Source of the DNA: Streptomyces deccanensis
GTDB lineage: Bacteria > Actinomycetota > Actinomycetes > Streptomycetales > Streptomycetaceae
NCBI RefSeq assembly: GCF_022385335.1
Contig: NZ_CP092431.1
Span: 8,866,001 to 8,930,000, forward strand
Reading direction: 5' to 3'
DNA length: 64,000 bases
Below are positions 1 through 9,440 of the stretch, piece by piece (the first letter of the stretch is position 1; every line of letters starts with the position of its first letter). The position numbers were made by a program, and so were the translations under genes. The notes beneath the pieces were generated by a model. It was not told where the DNA came from. It searched no databases and saw only the letters and a program-made list of their open reading frames with translations.

Positions 1-1
1 C

Positions 2-199
2 TTCGAGAACTTCTCCGAGGAGGAGTTCGCCGCGCGCGCCGCCCTCATCGAGGAGGCGGGCGGCCGTGAGTGGGCCGTCGAGGAGGCCCGCCGCCAGCAC
101 GCGATCGCCATCGAGGCACTGGACTCGATCCGGATGCCCGAGCGGGTCCGGGAGGAGTTCGCGGCGCTCGCGGACTTCGTCGTCGTACGGAAGAGATGA
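2..199 (+). CDS. Polyprenyl (farnesyl/geranylgeranyl-type) diphosphate synthase, C-terminal fragment
   Basis: Only the last 65 codons are in the window; the reading frame is open from base 2 and stops at TGA 197-199. The visible peptide is acidic and helical (it starts FENFSEEEFAARAAL and ends ADFVVVRKR), as in the C-terminal helices of actinobacterial trans-prenyl diphosphate synthases. The diagnostic DDxxD motifs would lie upstream, so the family call depends on this tail and on position. In streptomycete hopanoid operons a polyprenyl synthase normally sits directly before shc, which follows here after 137 bp. Inferred role: making farnesyl diphosphate for squalene. Confidence 0.7.
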   Translation, partial: FENFSEEEFAARAALIEEAGGREWAVEEARRQHAIAIEALDSIRMPERVREEFAALADFVVVRKR

Positions 200-336
200 G
201 CACCATCCCCCAGGAGCCGACCGTCATCGGTCGAATAGCCCTCGCGTAGTCGCCGGCCGGTGCCCGTCACCGGAGACGCACCGGCCGACGGCTGACCCAC
301 CGCAGAGAGATCCGTCCACTGCACGAAGGGGAAGCC

Positions 337-2331
337 ATGACAGCGACGACCGACGGAAGCACCGGGGCCCTGCCGCCCCGCGCCCCCTCGGCCAGCGACA
401 CCGACCACGACACCCCGCAGGCGGCCGGGGTCCAGGACGCCGCCGCGCACGCCGTACGGCGTTCCACCGACTTCCTCCTCTCCCGGCAGGACGACCAGGG
501 CTGGTGGAAGGGCGACCTGGAGACCAACGTCACCATGGACGCCGAGGACCTGCTGCTCCGTCAGTTCCTCGGCATCCGCGACGAGAGGACCACCCGGGCC
601 GCCGCCCTGTTCATCAGGGGCGAGCAGCGCCCGGACGGCACCTGGGCCACGTTCTACGGCGGCCCGCCCGACCTGTCCGCCACCGTCGAGGCGTACGTCG
701 CGCTGCGACTGGCCGGGGACGACCCCGGCGCCCCGCACATGGCGCGGGCGTCCGCGTGGATCCGGGAGCGGGGCGGGATCGCCGCCGCCCGGGTCTTCAC
801 CCGCATCTGGCTGGCGCTGTTCGGCTGGTGGAAGTGGGACGACCTGCCGGAGATGCCGCCGGAGATCGTCTGGTTCCCGAAGTGGATGCCGCTCAACATC
901 TACGACTTCGGATGCTGGGCCCGGCAGACGATCGTGCCCCTGACGGTGGTCTCGGCGATGCGTCCGGTGCGGCCCGCGCCGTTCCCGCTGGACGAGCTGC
1001 ACACCGACCCGGGCCGGCCGAACCCGCCCAGACCCCTGGATCCGCTCGGCAGTTGGGAGGGCGCCTTCCAGCGGCTCGACAAGGTCCTGCACGGCTACCA
1101 CAAGGTCGCGCTGAAGCGGCTGCGCAAGGCCGCGATGAACAGCGCCGCCCGCTGGATCATCGAGCGGCAGGAGAACGACGGCTGCTGGGGCGGCATCCAG
1201 CCGCCGGCCGTGTACTCGCTGATCGCGCTGCGGCTGCTCGGCTACGACCTCCAGCACCCCGTCATGCGGGCCGGGCTTGCGTCGCTCGACCGGTTCGCCG
1301 TGTGGCGCGAGGACGGGGCCCGGATGATCGAGGCCTGCCAGTCGCCGGTGTGGGACACCTGCCTCGCCACCATCGCGCTCGCCGACGCGGGTCTGCCCGC
1401 CGACCACCCCCAACTCGTCAAGGCCGCCGACTGGATGCTCGGCGAGGAGATCGTCCGCCCCGGCGACTGGGCGGTGAAGCGGCCCCAACTCCCTCCCGGT
1501 GGCTGGGCGTTCGAGTTCCACAACGACAACTATCCCGACATCGACGACACCGCCGAGGTCGTCCTCGCGCTGCGCCGGGTGGCTCACCACGACCCGGAGC
1601 GCGTGGAGAAGGCCGTTCGGCGAGGGGTGCGCTGGACCCTCGGCATGCAGTCGAGGAACGGCGCGTGGGGCGCCTTCGACGTCGACAACACGAGCCCCTT
1701 CCCCAACCGGCTGCCGTTCTGCGACTTCGGCGAGGTCATCGACCCGCCGTCCGCCGATGTCACCGCGCACGTGGTGGAGATGCTCGCGGTCGAGGGCCTG
1801 TCCCACGACCCGCGCACCCGGCGCGCCATCGAGTGGCTGCTCGCCGAACAGGAGCCCAGCGGCGCGTGGTTCGGGCGCTGGGGCGTCAACTACGTGTACG
1901 GCACGGGGTCGGTGGTCCCCGCGCTGGTGACGGCCGGGCTGCCCGCCGCGCACCCCGCGATCCGCCGGGCCGTGGCCTGGCTGGAGACCGTGCAGAACGA
2001 CGACGGCGGCTGGGGAGAGGACCTGCGTTCCTACCCCGACCCCGCCGAGTGGGGCGGCAAGGGCGCCTCCACCGCCTCCCAGACCGCGTGGGCGCTGCTC
2101 GCGCTGCTGGCGGCGGGGGAGCGGGACGCCAAGTCCACCGAACGCGGTGTCGAGTGGCTGGCCCGGACCCAGCGGGAGGACGGCTCCTGGGACGAGCCGT
2201 ACTTCACCGGCACCGGGTTCCCCTGGGACTTCTCCATCAACTACCACCTCTACCGGCAGGTCTTCCCGCTCACCGCGCTCGGCCGGTACGTCCACGGTGA
2301 ACCGGCCGTCCTGAAACCCCAGGGGCGCTGA
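337..2331 (+). CDS. shc: Squalene-hopene cyclase
   Basis: The 664-residue protein matches the usual length of class II triterpene cyclases. It carries the acid motif DxDD as D401-I-D403-D404 in the context NYPDIDDTAEV, which protonates the terminal double bond of squalene, and several QW-type repeats (for example GNGAWGAFD, DDGGWGED and EDGSWDEP). The known reaction is cyclisation of squalene to hopene/hopanol at the membrane. The ATG at 337 is preceded by a purine-rich GAAGGGGAAG. The stop shares its last base with the start of the next gene, so translation is probably coupled. This is the core enzyme of the hopanoid operon. Confidence 0.97.
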   Translation: MTATTDGSTGALPPRAPSASDTDHDTPQAAGVQDAAAHAVRRSTDFLLSRQDDQGWWKGDLETNVTMDAEDLLLRQFLGIRDERTTRAAALFIRGEQRPDGTWATFYGGPPDLSATVEAYVALRLAGDDPGAPHMARASAWIRERGGIAAARVFTRIWLALFGWWKWDDLPEMPPEIVWFPKWMPLNIYDFGCWARQTIVPLTVVSAMRPVRPAPFPLDELHTDPGRPNPPRPLDPLGSWEGAFQRLDKVLHGYHKVALKRLRKAAMNSAARWIIERQENDGCWGGIQPPAVYSLIALRLLGYDLQHPVMRAGLASLDRFAVWREDGARMIEACQSPVWDTCLATIALADAGLPADHPQLVKAADWMLGEEIVRPGDWAVKRPQLPPGGWAFEFHNDNYPDIDDTAEVVLALRRVAHHDPERVEKAVRRGVRWTLGMQSRNGAWGAFDVDNTSPFPNRLPFCDFGEVIDPPSADVTAHVVEMLAVEGLSHDPRTRRAIEWLLAEQEPSGAWFGRWGVNYVYGTGSVVPALVTAGLPAAHPAIRRAVAWLETVQNDDGGWGEDLRSYPDPAEWGGKGASTASQTAWALLALLAAGERDAKSTERGVEWLARTQREDGSWDEPYFTGTGFPWDFSINYHLYRQVFPLTALGRYVHGEPAVLKPQGR

Positions 2332-2975
2332 TGAACACGCCCGCCGCCCCGGCCCCGCTGCTGATCGCCTGCGCGCTCGGCATCGAGCAGCTCGCCCTGC
2401 GCAGCGGCGACCGGGGCGGCGCCGGGGGCCCGGTCACCGTCGTACGCACCGGCATGGGTCCGAGGGCCGCCGAGCGGTCCGTCGCCCGGCTGCTCGCGGG
2501 CCCGGAGCTGCGCGACGCGGCGGTCCTGGCCACCGGGTTCTGCGCCGGACTCGCCCCGGGCACGCACCCCGGCGACATGGTCGTCGCCGAGGAGACCCGG
2601 GGCCCCGACGGCGCCGTCACGCCCTGCGTGGGCACCGAACTGCTGGTCAAGGAGCTGGCGAGGGCCGTGCCCGGGCGCACGATCCACACCGGGCCGCTCA
2701 CCGGATCCGACCACGTCGTCCGTGGTCAGGAGCGGTCGGACCTGTTCGCGACCGGCGCGATCGCGGTCGACATGGAGTCCGCGGTCACGCTCCACCACGC
2801 CGTGAGGGCGGGCGCACGCCCCGTTGCGGCCGTCCGGGTGGTCGTGGACGCTCCAGAACATGAACTGGTCCGGATCGGCACGGTACGCGGTGGAATATCA
2901 GCCTTCCGCGTCCTTCGTGCCGTCCTTCCCGCTTACTACGAATGGCACCGTTCCCTGCTGCTCCCCCGGAGGTGA
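2331..2975 (+). CDS. hpnG: Hopanoid-associated nucleoside phosphorylase HpnG
   Basis: The 214-residue protein is of the purine-nucleoside phosphorylase/MTAN fold: a glycine-rich N-terminal strand region, a central GTELLVKEL/TGSDHVV segment, and the motif AIAVDMESA near residue 145, which matches the conserved V-x-M-E-(S/T)-A of the nucleoside-binding pocket. In known hopanoid pathways HpnG removes adenine from adenosylhopane to leave ribosyl-type hopane. The ATG overlaps the stop of shc by one base (TGATG), a typical coupled start. Function rests on fold, motif and its place between shc and hpnH. Confidence 0.9.
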   Translation: MNTPAAPAPLLIACALGIEQLALRSGDRGGAGGPVTVVRTGMGPRAAERSVARLLAGPELRDAAVLATGFCAGLAPGTHPGDMVVAEETRGPDGAVTPCVGTELLVKELARAVPGRTIHTGPLTGSDHVVRGQERSDLFATGAIAVDMESAVTLHHAVRAGARPVAAVRVVVDAPEHELVRIGTVRGGISAFRVLRAVLPAYYEWHRSLLLPRR

Positions 2976-2980
2976 GCCAG

Positions 2981-4012
2981 ATGGCCATGCCGCTCCGCCA
3001 GTCCATCAAGGTGGCGACGTATCTCGCCGAACAGAAGCTCCGCAAGCGCGACAAGTTCCCACTGATCGTCGAGCTGGAACCGCTCTACGCCTGCAATCTG
3101 AAGTGTGAGGGCTGCGGCAAGATCCAACATCCGGCGGGCGTGCTGAAGCAGCGCATGCCGGTGGCGCAGGCCGTGGGCGCCGTCCTGGAGTCCGGAGCGC
3201 CGATGGTGTCCATCGCCGGCGGCGAGCCCCTGATGCACCCGCAGATCGACGAGATCGTGCGGCAGTTGGTGGCGAAGAGGAAGTACGTCTTCCTGTGCAC
3301 CAACGCCCTGCTGATGCGCAAGAAGATGGACAAGTTCAAGCCCTCGCCGTACTTCGCCTTCGCGGTGCACATCGACGGGCTGCGGGAGCGGCACGACGAG
3401 TCGGTGGCGAAGGAGGGGGTGTTCGACGAGGCCGTGGCGGCCATCAAGGAGGCCAAGCGACGCGGCTTCCGGGTGACCACCAACTCGACCTTCTTCAACA
3501 CCGACACCCCGCAGACCGTCATCGAGGTGCTGAACTTCCTCAACGACGACCTGAAGGTCGACGAGATGATGATCTCGCCCGCCTACGCCTATGAGAAGGC
3601 GCCCGACCAGGAGCACTTCCTCGGCGTCGAGCAGACCCGCGAACTGTTCAAGAAGGCCTTCGCCGGCGGCAACCGGCGGCGCTGGCGGCTCAACCACTCG
3701 CCCCTGTTCCTCGACTTCCTCGAGGGCAGGGTCGACTTCCCGTGCACGGCCTGGGCGATCCCCAACTACTCGCTCTTCGGCTGGCAGCGGCCGTGCTACC
3801 TGATGAGCGACGGGTACGTCACGACCTACCGGGAGCTGATCGAGGACACCGACTGGGACGCGTACGGCCGGGGCAAGGACCCGCGCTGTGCCAACTGCAT
3901 GGCGCACTGCGGGTACGAGCCGACCGCCGTCCTCGCCACCATGGGGTCGCTGAAGGAGTCGCTGCGCGCCCTGCGCGAGACCGTCTCCTCGAACCACGCG
4001 AACCAGGGGTGA
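2981..4012 (+). CDS. hpnH: Adenosylhopane synthase, radical SAM protein HpnH
   Basis: I start at ATG 2981 ([10 protein letters not shown]), which has CCCGGAGG about 8 bases upstream; the longer open frame from 2942 overlaps hpnG and looks spurious. The product is 343 residues. The radical SAM cluster motif CxxxCxxC is C38, C42 and C45 (CNLKCEGC), followed by the SAM-binding GGEPL. A C-terminal cysteine-containing part ([12 protein letters not shown]) is typical of HpnH. The known reaction joins a 5'-deoxyadenosyl radical to hopene to start the extended side chain. It sits between hpnG and ispG in one transcription unit. Confidence 0.96.
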   Translation: MAMPLRQSIKVATYLAEQKLRKRDKFPLIVELEPLYACNLKCEGCGKIQHPAGVLKQRMPVAQAVGAVLESGAPMVSIAGGEPLMHPQIDEIVRQLVAKRKYVFLCTNALLMRKKMDKFKPSPYFAFAVHIDGLRERHDESVAKEGVFDEAVAAIKEAKRRGFRVTTNSTFFNTDTPQTVIEVLNFLNDDLKVDEMMISPAYAYEKAPDQEHFLGVEQTRELFKKAFAGGNRRRWRLNHSPLFLDFLEGRVDFPCTAWAIPNYSLFGWQRPCYLMSDGYVTTYRELIEDTDWDAYGRGKDPRCANCMAHCGYEPTAVLATMGSLKESLRALRETVSSNHANQG

Positions 4013-4016
4013 TGTG

Positions 4017-5174
4017 ATGACCGCCGTGTCGCTGGGCGTCCCCGAGCTGCCCGCCCGACCGATCGCGGAACGCCGCACCTCGCGGCGGATCCAGGTCGGC
4101 CCGGTGGCCGTCGGGGGCGGGGCCCCGGTGTCGGTGCAGTCGATGACGACGACCCGTACGTCGGACGTCGGCGCCACCCTGCAGCAGATCGCCGAACTCA
4201 CCGCGTCAGGCTGCCAGATCGTCCGGGTCGCCTGTCCCACGCAGGACGACGCGGACGCCCTCGCCACGATCGCCCGCAAGTCGCAGATCCCCGTGATCGC
4301 GGACATCCACTTCCAGCCCAAGTACGTCTTCGCGGCGATCGAGGCCGGCTGCGCGGCGGTACGGGTGAACCCCGGCAACATCAAGCAGTTCGACGACAAG
4401 GTCAAGGAGATCGCGCGGGCGGCGAAGGACCACGACACCCCCATCCGGATCGGGGTCAACGCCGGCTCGCTCGACCGGCGGCTGCTGGAGAAGTACGGGA
4501 AGGCGACGCCCGAGGCGCTGGTGGAGTCCGCGCTGTGGGAGGCGTCGCTGTTCGAGGAGCACGACTTCCGGGACATCAAGATCTCGGTCAAGCACAACGA
4601 CCCCGTCGTGATGATCGAGGCGTACCGCCAGCTCGCCGCCCAGTGCGACTACCCGCTGCACCTGGGCGTCACCGAGGCCGGCCCGGCGTTCCAGGGCACG
4701 ATCAAGTCCGCCGTCGCCTTCGGGGCGCTGCTCAGCGAGGGGATCGGCGACACGATCCGGGTCTCGCTGAGCGCCCCGCCGGTCGAGGAGATCAAGGTCG
4801 GCATCCAGATCCTCGAGTCGCTGAACCTGCGGCAGCGGCGGCTGGAGATCGTCTCGTGCCCGTCGTGCGGACGGGCGCAGGTCGATGTGTACCGGCTGGC
4901 GGACGAGGTGTCCGCCGGGCTGGAAGGCATGGAGGTCCCGTTGCGGGTCGCGGTCATGGGCTGCGTCGTCAACGGACCCGGGGAGGCGCGGGAGGCGGAC
5001 CTGGGGGTCGCCTCCGGCAACGGGAAGGGGCAGATCTTCGTGAAGGGCGAGGTCATCAGGACCGTGCCCGAGTCGAAGATCGTGGAGACCCTCATCGACG
5101 AGGCGATGAAGATCGCCGAGCAGATGGAGAAGGACGGCGTCGCGTCGGGCGAACCGGCGGTCACCGTGAGTTGA
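4017..5174 (+). CDS. ispG: 4-hydroxy-3-methylbut-2-enyl diphosphate synthase
   Basis: Penultimate-step enzyme of the MEP isoprenoid pathway, converting MEcPP to HMBPP with a [4Fe-4S] cluster. The cluster ligands are visible: C281 and C284 (SCPSCGR) and C316 in [10 protein letters not shown]. The 385-residue length is normal for the short actinobacterial form. ATG 4017 has AGGGGT six bases upstream; an in-frame GTG at 4014 is the alternative. Together with the following dxs it forms a hopanoid-dedicated precursor supply. Streptomycetes usually carry another ispG elsewhere, so this is likely a paralogue. Confidence 0.96.
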   Translation: MTAVSLGVPELPARPIAERRTSRRIQVGPVAVGGGAPVSVQSMTTTRTSDVGATLQQIAELTASGCQIVRVACPTQDDADALATIARKSQIPVIADIHFQPKYVFAAIEAGCAAVRVNPGNIKQFDDKVKEIARAAKDHDTPIRIGVNAGSLDRRLLEKYGKATPEALVESALWEASLFEEHDFRDIKISVKHNDPVVMIEAYRQLAAQCDYPLHLGVTEAGPAFQGTIKSAVAFGALLSEGIGDTIRVSLSAPPVEEIKVGIQILESLNLRQRRLEIVSCPSCGRAQVDVYRLADEVSAGLEGMEVPLRVAVMGCVVNGPGEAREADLGVASGNGKGQIFVKGEVIRTVPESKIVETLIDEAMKIAEQMEKDGVASGEPAVTVS

Positions 5175-5214
5175 CGACACGGGCTGAAGAGCACGGATCG
5201 AGAGGGGGCCCGAC

Positions 5215-7167
5215 GTGACGATTCTGGAGAACATCCGGCAACCGCGCGACCTGAAGGCGCTGACCGAGGCGGAACTCGGTGAACTGGCGGCAGAGATCCG
5301 GGAGTTCCTGGTGCACGCGGTCGCCAGGACCGGTGGTCACCTGGGGCCCAACCTGGGGGTGGTGGAACTGTCCGTCGCGCTCCACCGGGTCTTCGACTCA
5401 CCCGTGGACCGCATCGTCTGGGACACCGGTCACCAGAGCTATGTGCACAAGCTGCTGACGGGTCGTCAGGACTTCTCGAAACTGCGCGGCAAGGGCGGCC
5501 TGTCCGGCTATCCCTCGCGCGAGGAGTCCGACCACGACATCGTCGAGAACAGCCACGCCTCCACCGCCCTCGGCTGGGCGGACGGCCTCGCCAAGGCCCG
5601 CGAGGTGCGGGGGGAACAGGGGCATGTGGTCGCGGTCATCGGCGACGGCGCGCTCACCGGCGGCATGGCCTGGGAGGCGCTCAACAACATCGCCGCCGCC
5701 AAGGACCGGCCGCTGATCATCGTCGTCAACGACAACGAACGTTCCTACTCACCGACCATCGGCGGCCTCGCCAACCACCTCGCGACCCTGCGGACCACCG
5801 ACGGCTACGAGCAGTTCCTCGCCTGGGGCAAGGACGTGCTGCTGCGCACCCCGGTCGTCGGCAAGGAGGTCTACGAGGCCCTGCACGGGGCGAAGAAGGG
5901 CTTCAAGGACGCCTTCGCGCCGCAGGGCATGTTCGAGGACCTGGGCCTGAAGTACGTCGGACCGATCGACGGGCACGACATTAAGGCGGTCGAGTCGGCG
6001 CTGCGCCGCGCCAAGCGCTTCCACGGCCCCGTCCTGGTGCACTGCCTGACCCAGAAGGGCCGCGGCTACGAGCCCGCCCTCGCGAACGAGGAGGACCACT
6101 TCCACACCGTCGGCGTGATGGACCCGCTGACCTGCGAGCCGCTCACCCCCGCCGGCGGACCGTCCTGGACGTCGGTCTTCGGCGACGAGATCGTGCGGAT
6201 CGGGGACGAGCGCGAGGACGTCGTCGCGATCACGGCGGCCATGCTGCACCCGGTCGGGCTCGGCAGGTTCGCGGAGAAGTTCCCCGACCGGGTGTGGGAC
6301 GTCGGCATCGCCGAGCAGCACGCGGCGGTCTCGGCGGCGGGACTGGCGACGGGCGGGCTGCATCCGGTCGTGGCGGTCTACGCGACCTTCCTCAACCGGG
6401 CCTTCGACCAACTGCTGATGGATGTGGCCCTGCACCGGTGCGGCGTCACCTTCGTCCTGGACCGGGCCGGGGTGACGGGCGTCGACGGCGCCTCGCACAA
6501 CGGCATGTGGGACCTCTCCGTCCTCCAGGTCGTGCCGGGGCTGCGGATCGCCGCGCCCCGCGACGCCGACCAACTGCGCGCGCAGCTGCGGGAAGCGGTC
6601 GCCGTGGACGACGCCCCCACCCTGATCCGGTTCCCGAAGGAATCGGTGGGACCCGAGATCCCGTCACTGGAGCGGGTGGGCGGCATGGACGTGCTGTACC
6701 GCTCCCCGTCCGTCGCGACGGCCACGACCTCCGACCGACCGCAGGTGCTGCTCGTCGCCGTCGGCGTGATGGCGACGGTGTGTCTGCGGACCGCCGAGCT
6801 GCTCAGGACCCGGGGCATCGGCTGCACCGTCGTCGACCCCCGCTGGGTCAAGCCGGTCGATCCGGCGCTGCCGTGGCTCGCCGACGAACACCGATTGGTG
6901 GCGGTCGTGGAGGACAACAGCCGGGCCGCCGGCGTCGGTTCGGCCGTCGCCCTCGCCCTGGGGGACGCCGACGTCGACGTCCCCGTACGGCGGTTCGGCA
7001 TCCCGGAGCAGTTCCTCGCCCACGCCAAACGCGCGGAGGTGCTGGCGGACATAGGGCTGACGCCGGTCGAGATCGCCGGGCGGATCAGCGCGTCGCTCGC
7101 CGCCCGGGACGAGTTCGCCCGGGGGGACCTGTCGGAGGCCGAGCCCGCCAAGGAGAAACCGGAATGA
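5215..7167 (+). CDS. dxs: 1-deoxy-D-xylulose-5-phosphate synthase
   Basis: 650-residue thiamine-diphosphate enzyme condensing pyruvate and glyceraldehyde 3-phosphate, the entry step of the MEP pathway. Visible are the N-terminal [13 protein letters not shown] segment, the ThDP/Mg signature [16 protein letters not shown], the pyrimidine domain ([10 protein letters not shown], with the catalytic Glu) and a C-terminal transketolase domain. Start is GTG 5215 after GAGAGGGGG. It follows ispG by 40 bp and overlaps the next gene by ATGA, so it belongs to the operon. Acidic extra residues at the C-terminus ([12 protein letters not shown]) are unremarkable. Confidence 0.97.
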   Translation: MTILENIRQPRDLKALTEAELGELAAEIREFLVHAVARTGGHLGPNLGVVELSVALHRVFDSPVDRIVWDTGHQSYVHKLLTGRQDFSKLRGKGGLSGYPSREESDHDIVENSHASTALGWADGLAKAREVRGEQGHVVAVIGDGALTGGMAWEALNNIAAAKDRPLIIVVNDNERSYSPTIGGLANHLATLRTTDGYEQFLAWGKDVLLRTPVVGKEVYEALHGAKKGFKDAFAPQGMFEDLGLKYVGPIDGHDIKAVESALRRAKRFHGPVLVHCLTQKGRGYEPALANEEDHFHTVGVMDPLTCEPLTPAGGPSWTSVFGDEIVRIGDEREDVVAITAAMLHPVGLGRFAEKFPDRVWDVGIAEQHAAVSAAGLATGGLHPVVAVYATFLNRAFDQLLMDVALHRCGVTFVLDRAGVTGVDGASHNGMWDLSVLQVVPGLRIAAPRDADQLRAQLREAVAVDDAPTLIRFPKESVGPEIPSLERVGGMDVLYRSPSVATATTSDRPQVLLVAVGVMATVCLRTAELLRTRGIGCTVVDPRWVKPVDPALPWLADEHRLVAVVEDNSRAAGVGSAVALALGDADVDVPVRRFGIPEQFLAHAKRAEVLADIGLTPVEIAGRISASLAARDEFARGDLSEAEPAKEKPE

Positions 7168-8573
7168 CCACCCTGGAACCAGCGGCGGGCACCGAGGAGT
7201 TCGACCTCGGCGCACTCCTCGCCGAGCGCGGCGCCGAGCGCTACGAACTCCACGCCCGGTACCTCAACCACCAGCTCCCGCGCATGCTGCGCACCATCGG
7301 CTTCGACAAGGTCTACGAGCGAGCCGAGGGCGCGTACTTCTGGGACGCGGACGGCGCCGACCACCTGGACATGCTCGCCGGGTTCGGGGTGATGGGGCTC
7401 GGCCGCCACCACCCCGTGGTCCGCAAGGCCCTGCACGACGTGCTCGACGCGGGGCTCGCCGACCTGACCCGCTTCGACTGCCCGCCGCTGCCCGGCCTGC
7501 TCGCCGAGCGGCTGCTCACCCACAGCCCGCACCTGGACCGGGTGTTCTTCGGCAACAGCGGCACGGAGGCCGTCGAGACCGCGCTGAAGTTCGCCCGGTA
7601 CGCCACCGGCAGACCCCGCGTCCTCTACTGCGATCACGCCTTCCACGGACTCACCACCGGCTCGCTCTCCGTGAACGGCGAGGACGGCTTCCGGGACGGC
7701 TTCGCGCCGCTGCTGCCCGACACGGCCGTACCGCTCGGTGATCTCGACGCGCTGGCGCGGGAATTGAAGAAGGGGGACGTCGCCGCCCTCGTCGTCGAAC
7801 CCATCCAGGGCAAGGGCGTGCACGAGGCACCGCCCGGCTATCTGCTCGCCGCCCAGGAGCTGCTGCACCGGCACGGGGCGCTGCTGATCGTCGACGAGGT
7901 GCAGACCGGGCTCGGCCGCACCGGGGACTTCTACGCCTACCAGCACGAGGACGGCGTCGAACCGGACCTCGTCTGCGTGGCCAAGGCGCTCTCCGGCGGC
8001 TATGTCCCGGTCGGCGCGACCCTCGGCAAGGACTGGATCTTCAAGAAGGTCTACTCGTCGATGGACCGGGTCCTCGTCCACTCGGCGAGCTTCGGCTCCA
8101 ACGCCCAAGCCATGGCCGCCGGGCTCGCCGTCCTCTCGGTCATGGAGAACGAGCAGATCGTGGCCCATGCCCGGGCCACGGGGGAGCTGCTGAAGAGCCG
8201 GCTCACGGCGCTCATCGACAGGTACGAGCTGCTGAGCGACGTACGCGGCCGGGGCCTGATGATCGGCATCGAGTTCGGCAGGCCCAGGTCGCTGGCGCTG
8301 CGCAGCCGCTGGACCATGCTCCAGGCGGCCCGCAAGGGACTCTTCGCGCAGATGGTCGTCGTCCCGCTGCTGCGACGGCACCGCATCCTCACCCAGGTCT
8401 CCGGCGACCACCTGGAGGTGATCAAGCTGATCCCGCCGCTGATCATCGGGGAACGCGAGGTGGACCGGTTCGTCGCCGCCTTCACCGAGGTGATGGACGA
8501 CGCGCACAGCGGGGGCGGACTGATGTGGGACTTCGGGAAGACGCTGGTGAAGCAGGCGGTCGCCCACCGCTGA
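7164..8573 (+). CDS. hpnO: Class III PLP aminotransferase of the hopanoid operon (HpnO type)
   Basis: 469-residue class III aminotransferase. The PLP-forming lysine is K274 in [14 protein letters not shown], and [11 protein letters not shown] supplies the cofactor-ring aspartate. ATG 7164 overlaps the dxs stop (ATGA); a much longer open frame upstream is only the shadow of dxs. In hopanoid producers the equivalent enzyme aminates the ribosyl-derived C35 side chain, giving aminobacteriohopanetriol. The assignment uses operon position, since class III family members (ornithine, acetylornithine aminotransferases) are hard to tell apart by motif. It is the last gene of the operon. Confidence 0.9.
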   Translation: MTTLEPAAGTEEFDLGALLAERGAERYELHARYLNHQLPRMLRTIGFDKVYERAEGAYFWDADGADHLDMLAGFGVMGLGRHHPVVRKALHDVLDAGLADLTRFDCPPLPGLLAERLLTHSPHLDRVFFGNSGTEAVETALKFARYATGRPRVLYCDHAFHGLTTGSLSVNGEDGFRDGFAPLLPDTAVPLGDLDALARELKKGDVAALVVEPIQGKGVHEAPPGYLLAAQELLHRHGALLIVDEVQTGLGRTGDFYAYQHEDGVEPDLVCVAKALSGGYVPVGATLGKDWIFKKVYSSMDRVLVHSASFGSNAQAMAAGLAVLSVMENEQIVAHARATGELLKSRLTALIDRYELLSDVRGRGLMIGIEFGRPRSLALRSRWTMLQAARKGLFAQMVVVPLLRRHRILTQVSGDHLEVIKLIPPLIIGEREVDRFVAAFTEVMDDAHSGGGLMWDFGKTLVKQAVAHR

Positions 8574-8611
8574 GGCGGGGCGGGGGCTGAACCTGCCGCT
8601 TCCGATCGGCT

Positions 8612-8647
8612 TTGCCTCTGAGGCAAGAAATTTGCCGCAGAGGCAAA
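8612..8647. promoter_or_regulatory. Two tandem palindromes upstream of the XRE/cupin gene
   Basis: Bases 8612-8626 form a perfect palindrome TTGCCTC-T-GAGGCAA. Bases 8631-8647 form a second copy TTTGCC-gcaga-GGCAAA that keeps the same half-sites. Their centres (8619 and 8639) are 20 bp apart, so they lie on nearly the same helix face. The second ends 11 bp before the regulator start. The pattern is what a dimeric autorepressor would use, and the adjacent XRE protein is the obvious candidate. Confidence 0.7.
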
Positions 8648-8658
8648 GCTCCGGCTGA

Positions 8659-9300
8659 ATGGAGGGCATGAGCCCCTCCGAGGGTACGCACCCTCCCGAG
8701 CCCCCGGTCGACCCGGAACTGCCCGCCGTCGCCCCGCAGCTGCGGGGTCTGCGCCGCCGGGCCGCCCTCACCCTGGAGGCGGCCGCCCGCGCCGCCGGTC
8801 TGTCGCCCGCCCATCTCTCCCGGCTGGAGACCGGGCAGCGACAGCCCTCGTTGCCGATGCTGCTCGCGCTGGCCCGCGTCTACGGTACGACCGTCTCCGA
8901 ACTGCTGGGCGAGACCGTCGCCGAACGGGACGCCGTGCTGCGGGCGCCCGACATGGAGCCCACCCGGGCCGGAGGCTGGACGTACTGGCAGGCGGGTGCG
9001 TCCGGGCGCGGGATGCAGGCGCTGCGCGTCCATGTGCCGCACGGCTCGCAGGGCGACATCGTGCGGGTGCATCCCGGCGAGGAGTGGCTCTACGTCCTCA
9101 AGGGGCGGCTGCGGCTGCGCCTCGGGGACGCCGCGCATCTGCTGGCGCCCGGGGACAGCGCGCACTTCGACTCGCTGACCCCGCACCGCATCGCCGCCGC
9201 CGACCCCGACGGCGCCGACCTCCTGTTCGTCCACACCCTTCTGCAGAGCCCGACCGCCGCACTGTGCCTCGGGCCCGTCACGTCCGGAGAGACGCCATGA
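8659..9300 (+). CDS. XRE-family transcriptional regulator with C-terminal cupin
   Basis: 213 residues. Residues about 27-82 form an HTH_3/XRE domain (LRRRAALTLEAAARAAGLSP, then HLSRLETGQRQPS). Residues about 110-200 are a cupin barrel (PGEEWLYVLKGRLRLRLGD with a later SAHFDSLTPHRI), the usual small-ligand sensor of this class. ATG 8659 has no good ribosome site and could be leaderless; ATG 8668 follows GGAGGG but too closely. The start of the 40-residue membrane protein overlaps the stop by ATGA, so the two are translated together. Two palindromes immediately upstream suggest autoregulation. Ligand unknown. Confidence 0.9.
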   Translation: MEGMSPSEGTHPPEPPVDPELPAVAPQLRGLRRRAALTLEAAARAAGLSPAHLSRLETGQRQPSLPMLLALARVYGTTVSELLGETVAERDAVLRAPDMEPTRAGGWTYWQAGASGRGMQALRVHVPHGSQGDIVRVHPGEEWLYVLKGRLRLRLGDAAHLLAPGDSAHFDSLTPHRIAAADPDGADLLFVHTLLQSPTAALCLGPVTSGETP

Positions 9301-9419
9301 GCGACCTGGAAGAGAAGTTCCCCCGCGCCCTGTGGGTGCGACTCATCATCTACATCGCGGTCGGCCACGTCTTCGCGGCCTTCATCTATCTGCTGTTCGA
9401 GGTGGGCGCGAACCAGTGA
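9297..9419 (+). CDS. Small single-pass membrane protein, DUF6126-like
   Basis: A 40-residue protein with charged N-terminus (MSDLEEKFPRALWVR) followed by one hydrophobic helix (about residues 16-34, LIIYIAVGHVFAAFIYLLF) and a short polar tail. Its ATG overlaps the stop of the XRE/cupin gene. Such XRE-plus-DUF6126 pairs recur in streptomycetes; the role is unknown. Inference: it may tether or modulate the regulator at the membrane. Confidence 0.8.
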   Translation: MSDLEEKFPRALWVRLIIYIAVGHVFAAFIYLLFEVGANQ

Positions 9420-9440
9420 CCACCGGGCGGGCCGCCGTGC

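Noticed and set aside
66-2300. 744-codon frame overlapping shc
   Set aside because: Arg/Pro/Ala-rich shadow frame; the shc frame has all family motifs.
6378-8771. 797-codon minus-strand frame under dxs and hpnO
   Set aside because: Antisense to two genes with clear active sites, no domain similarity visible.
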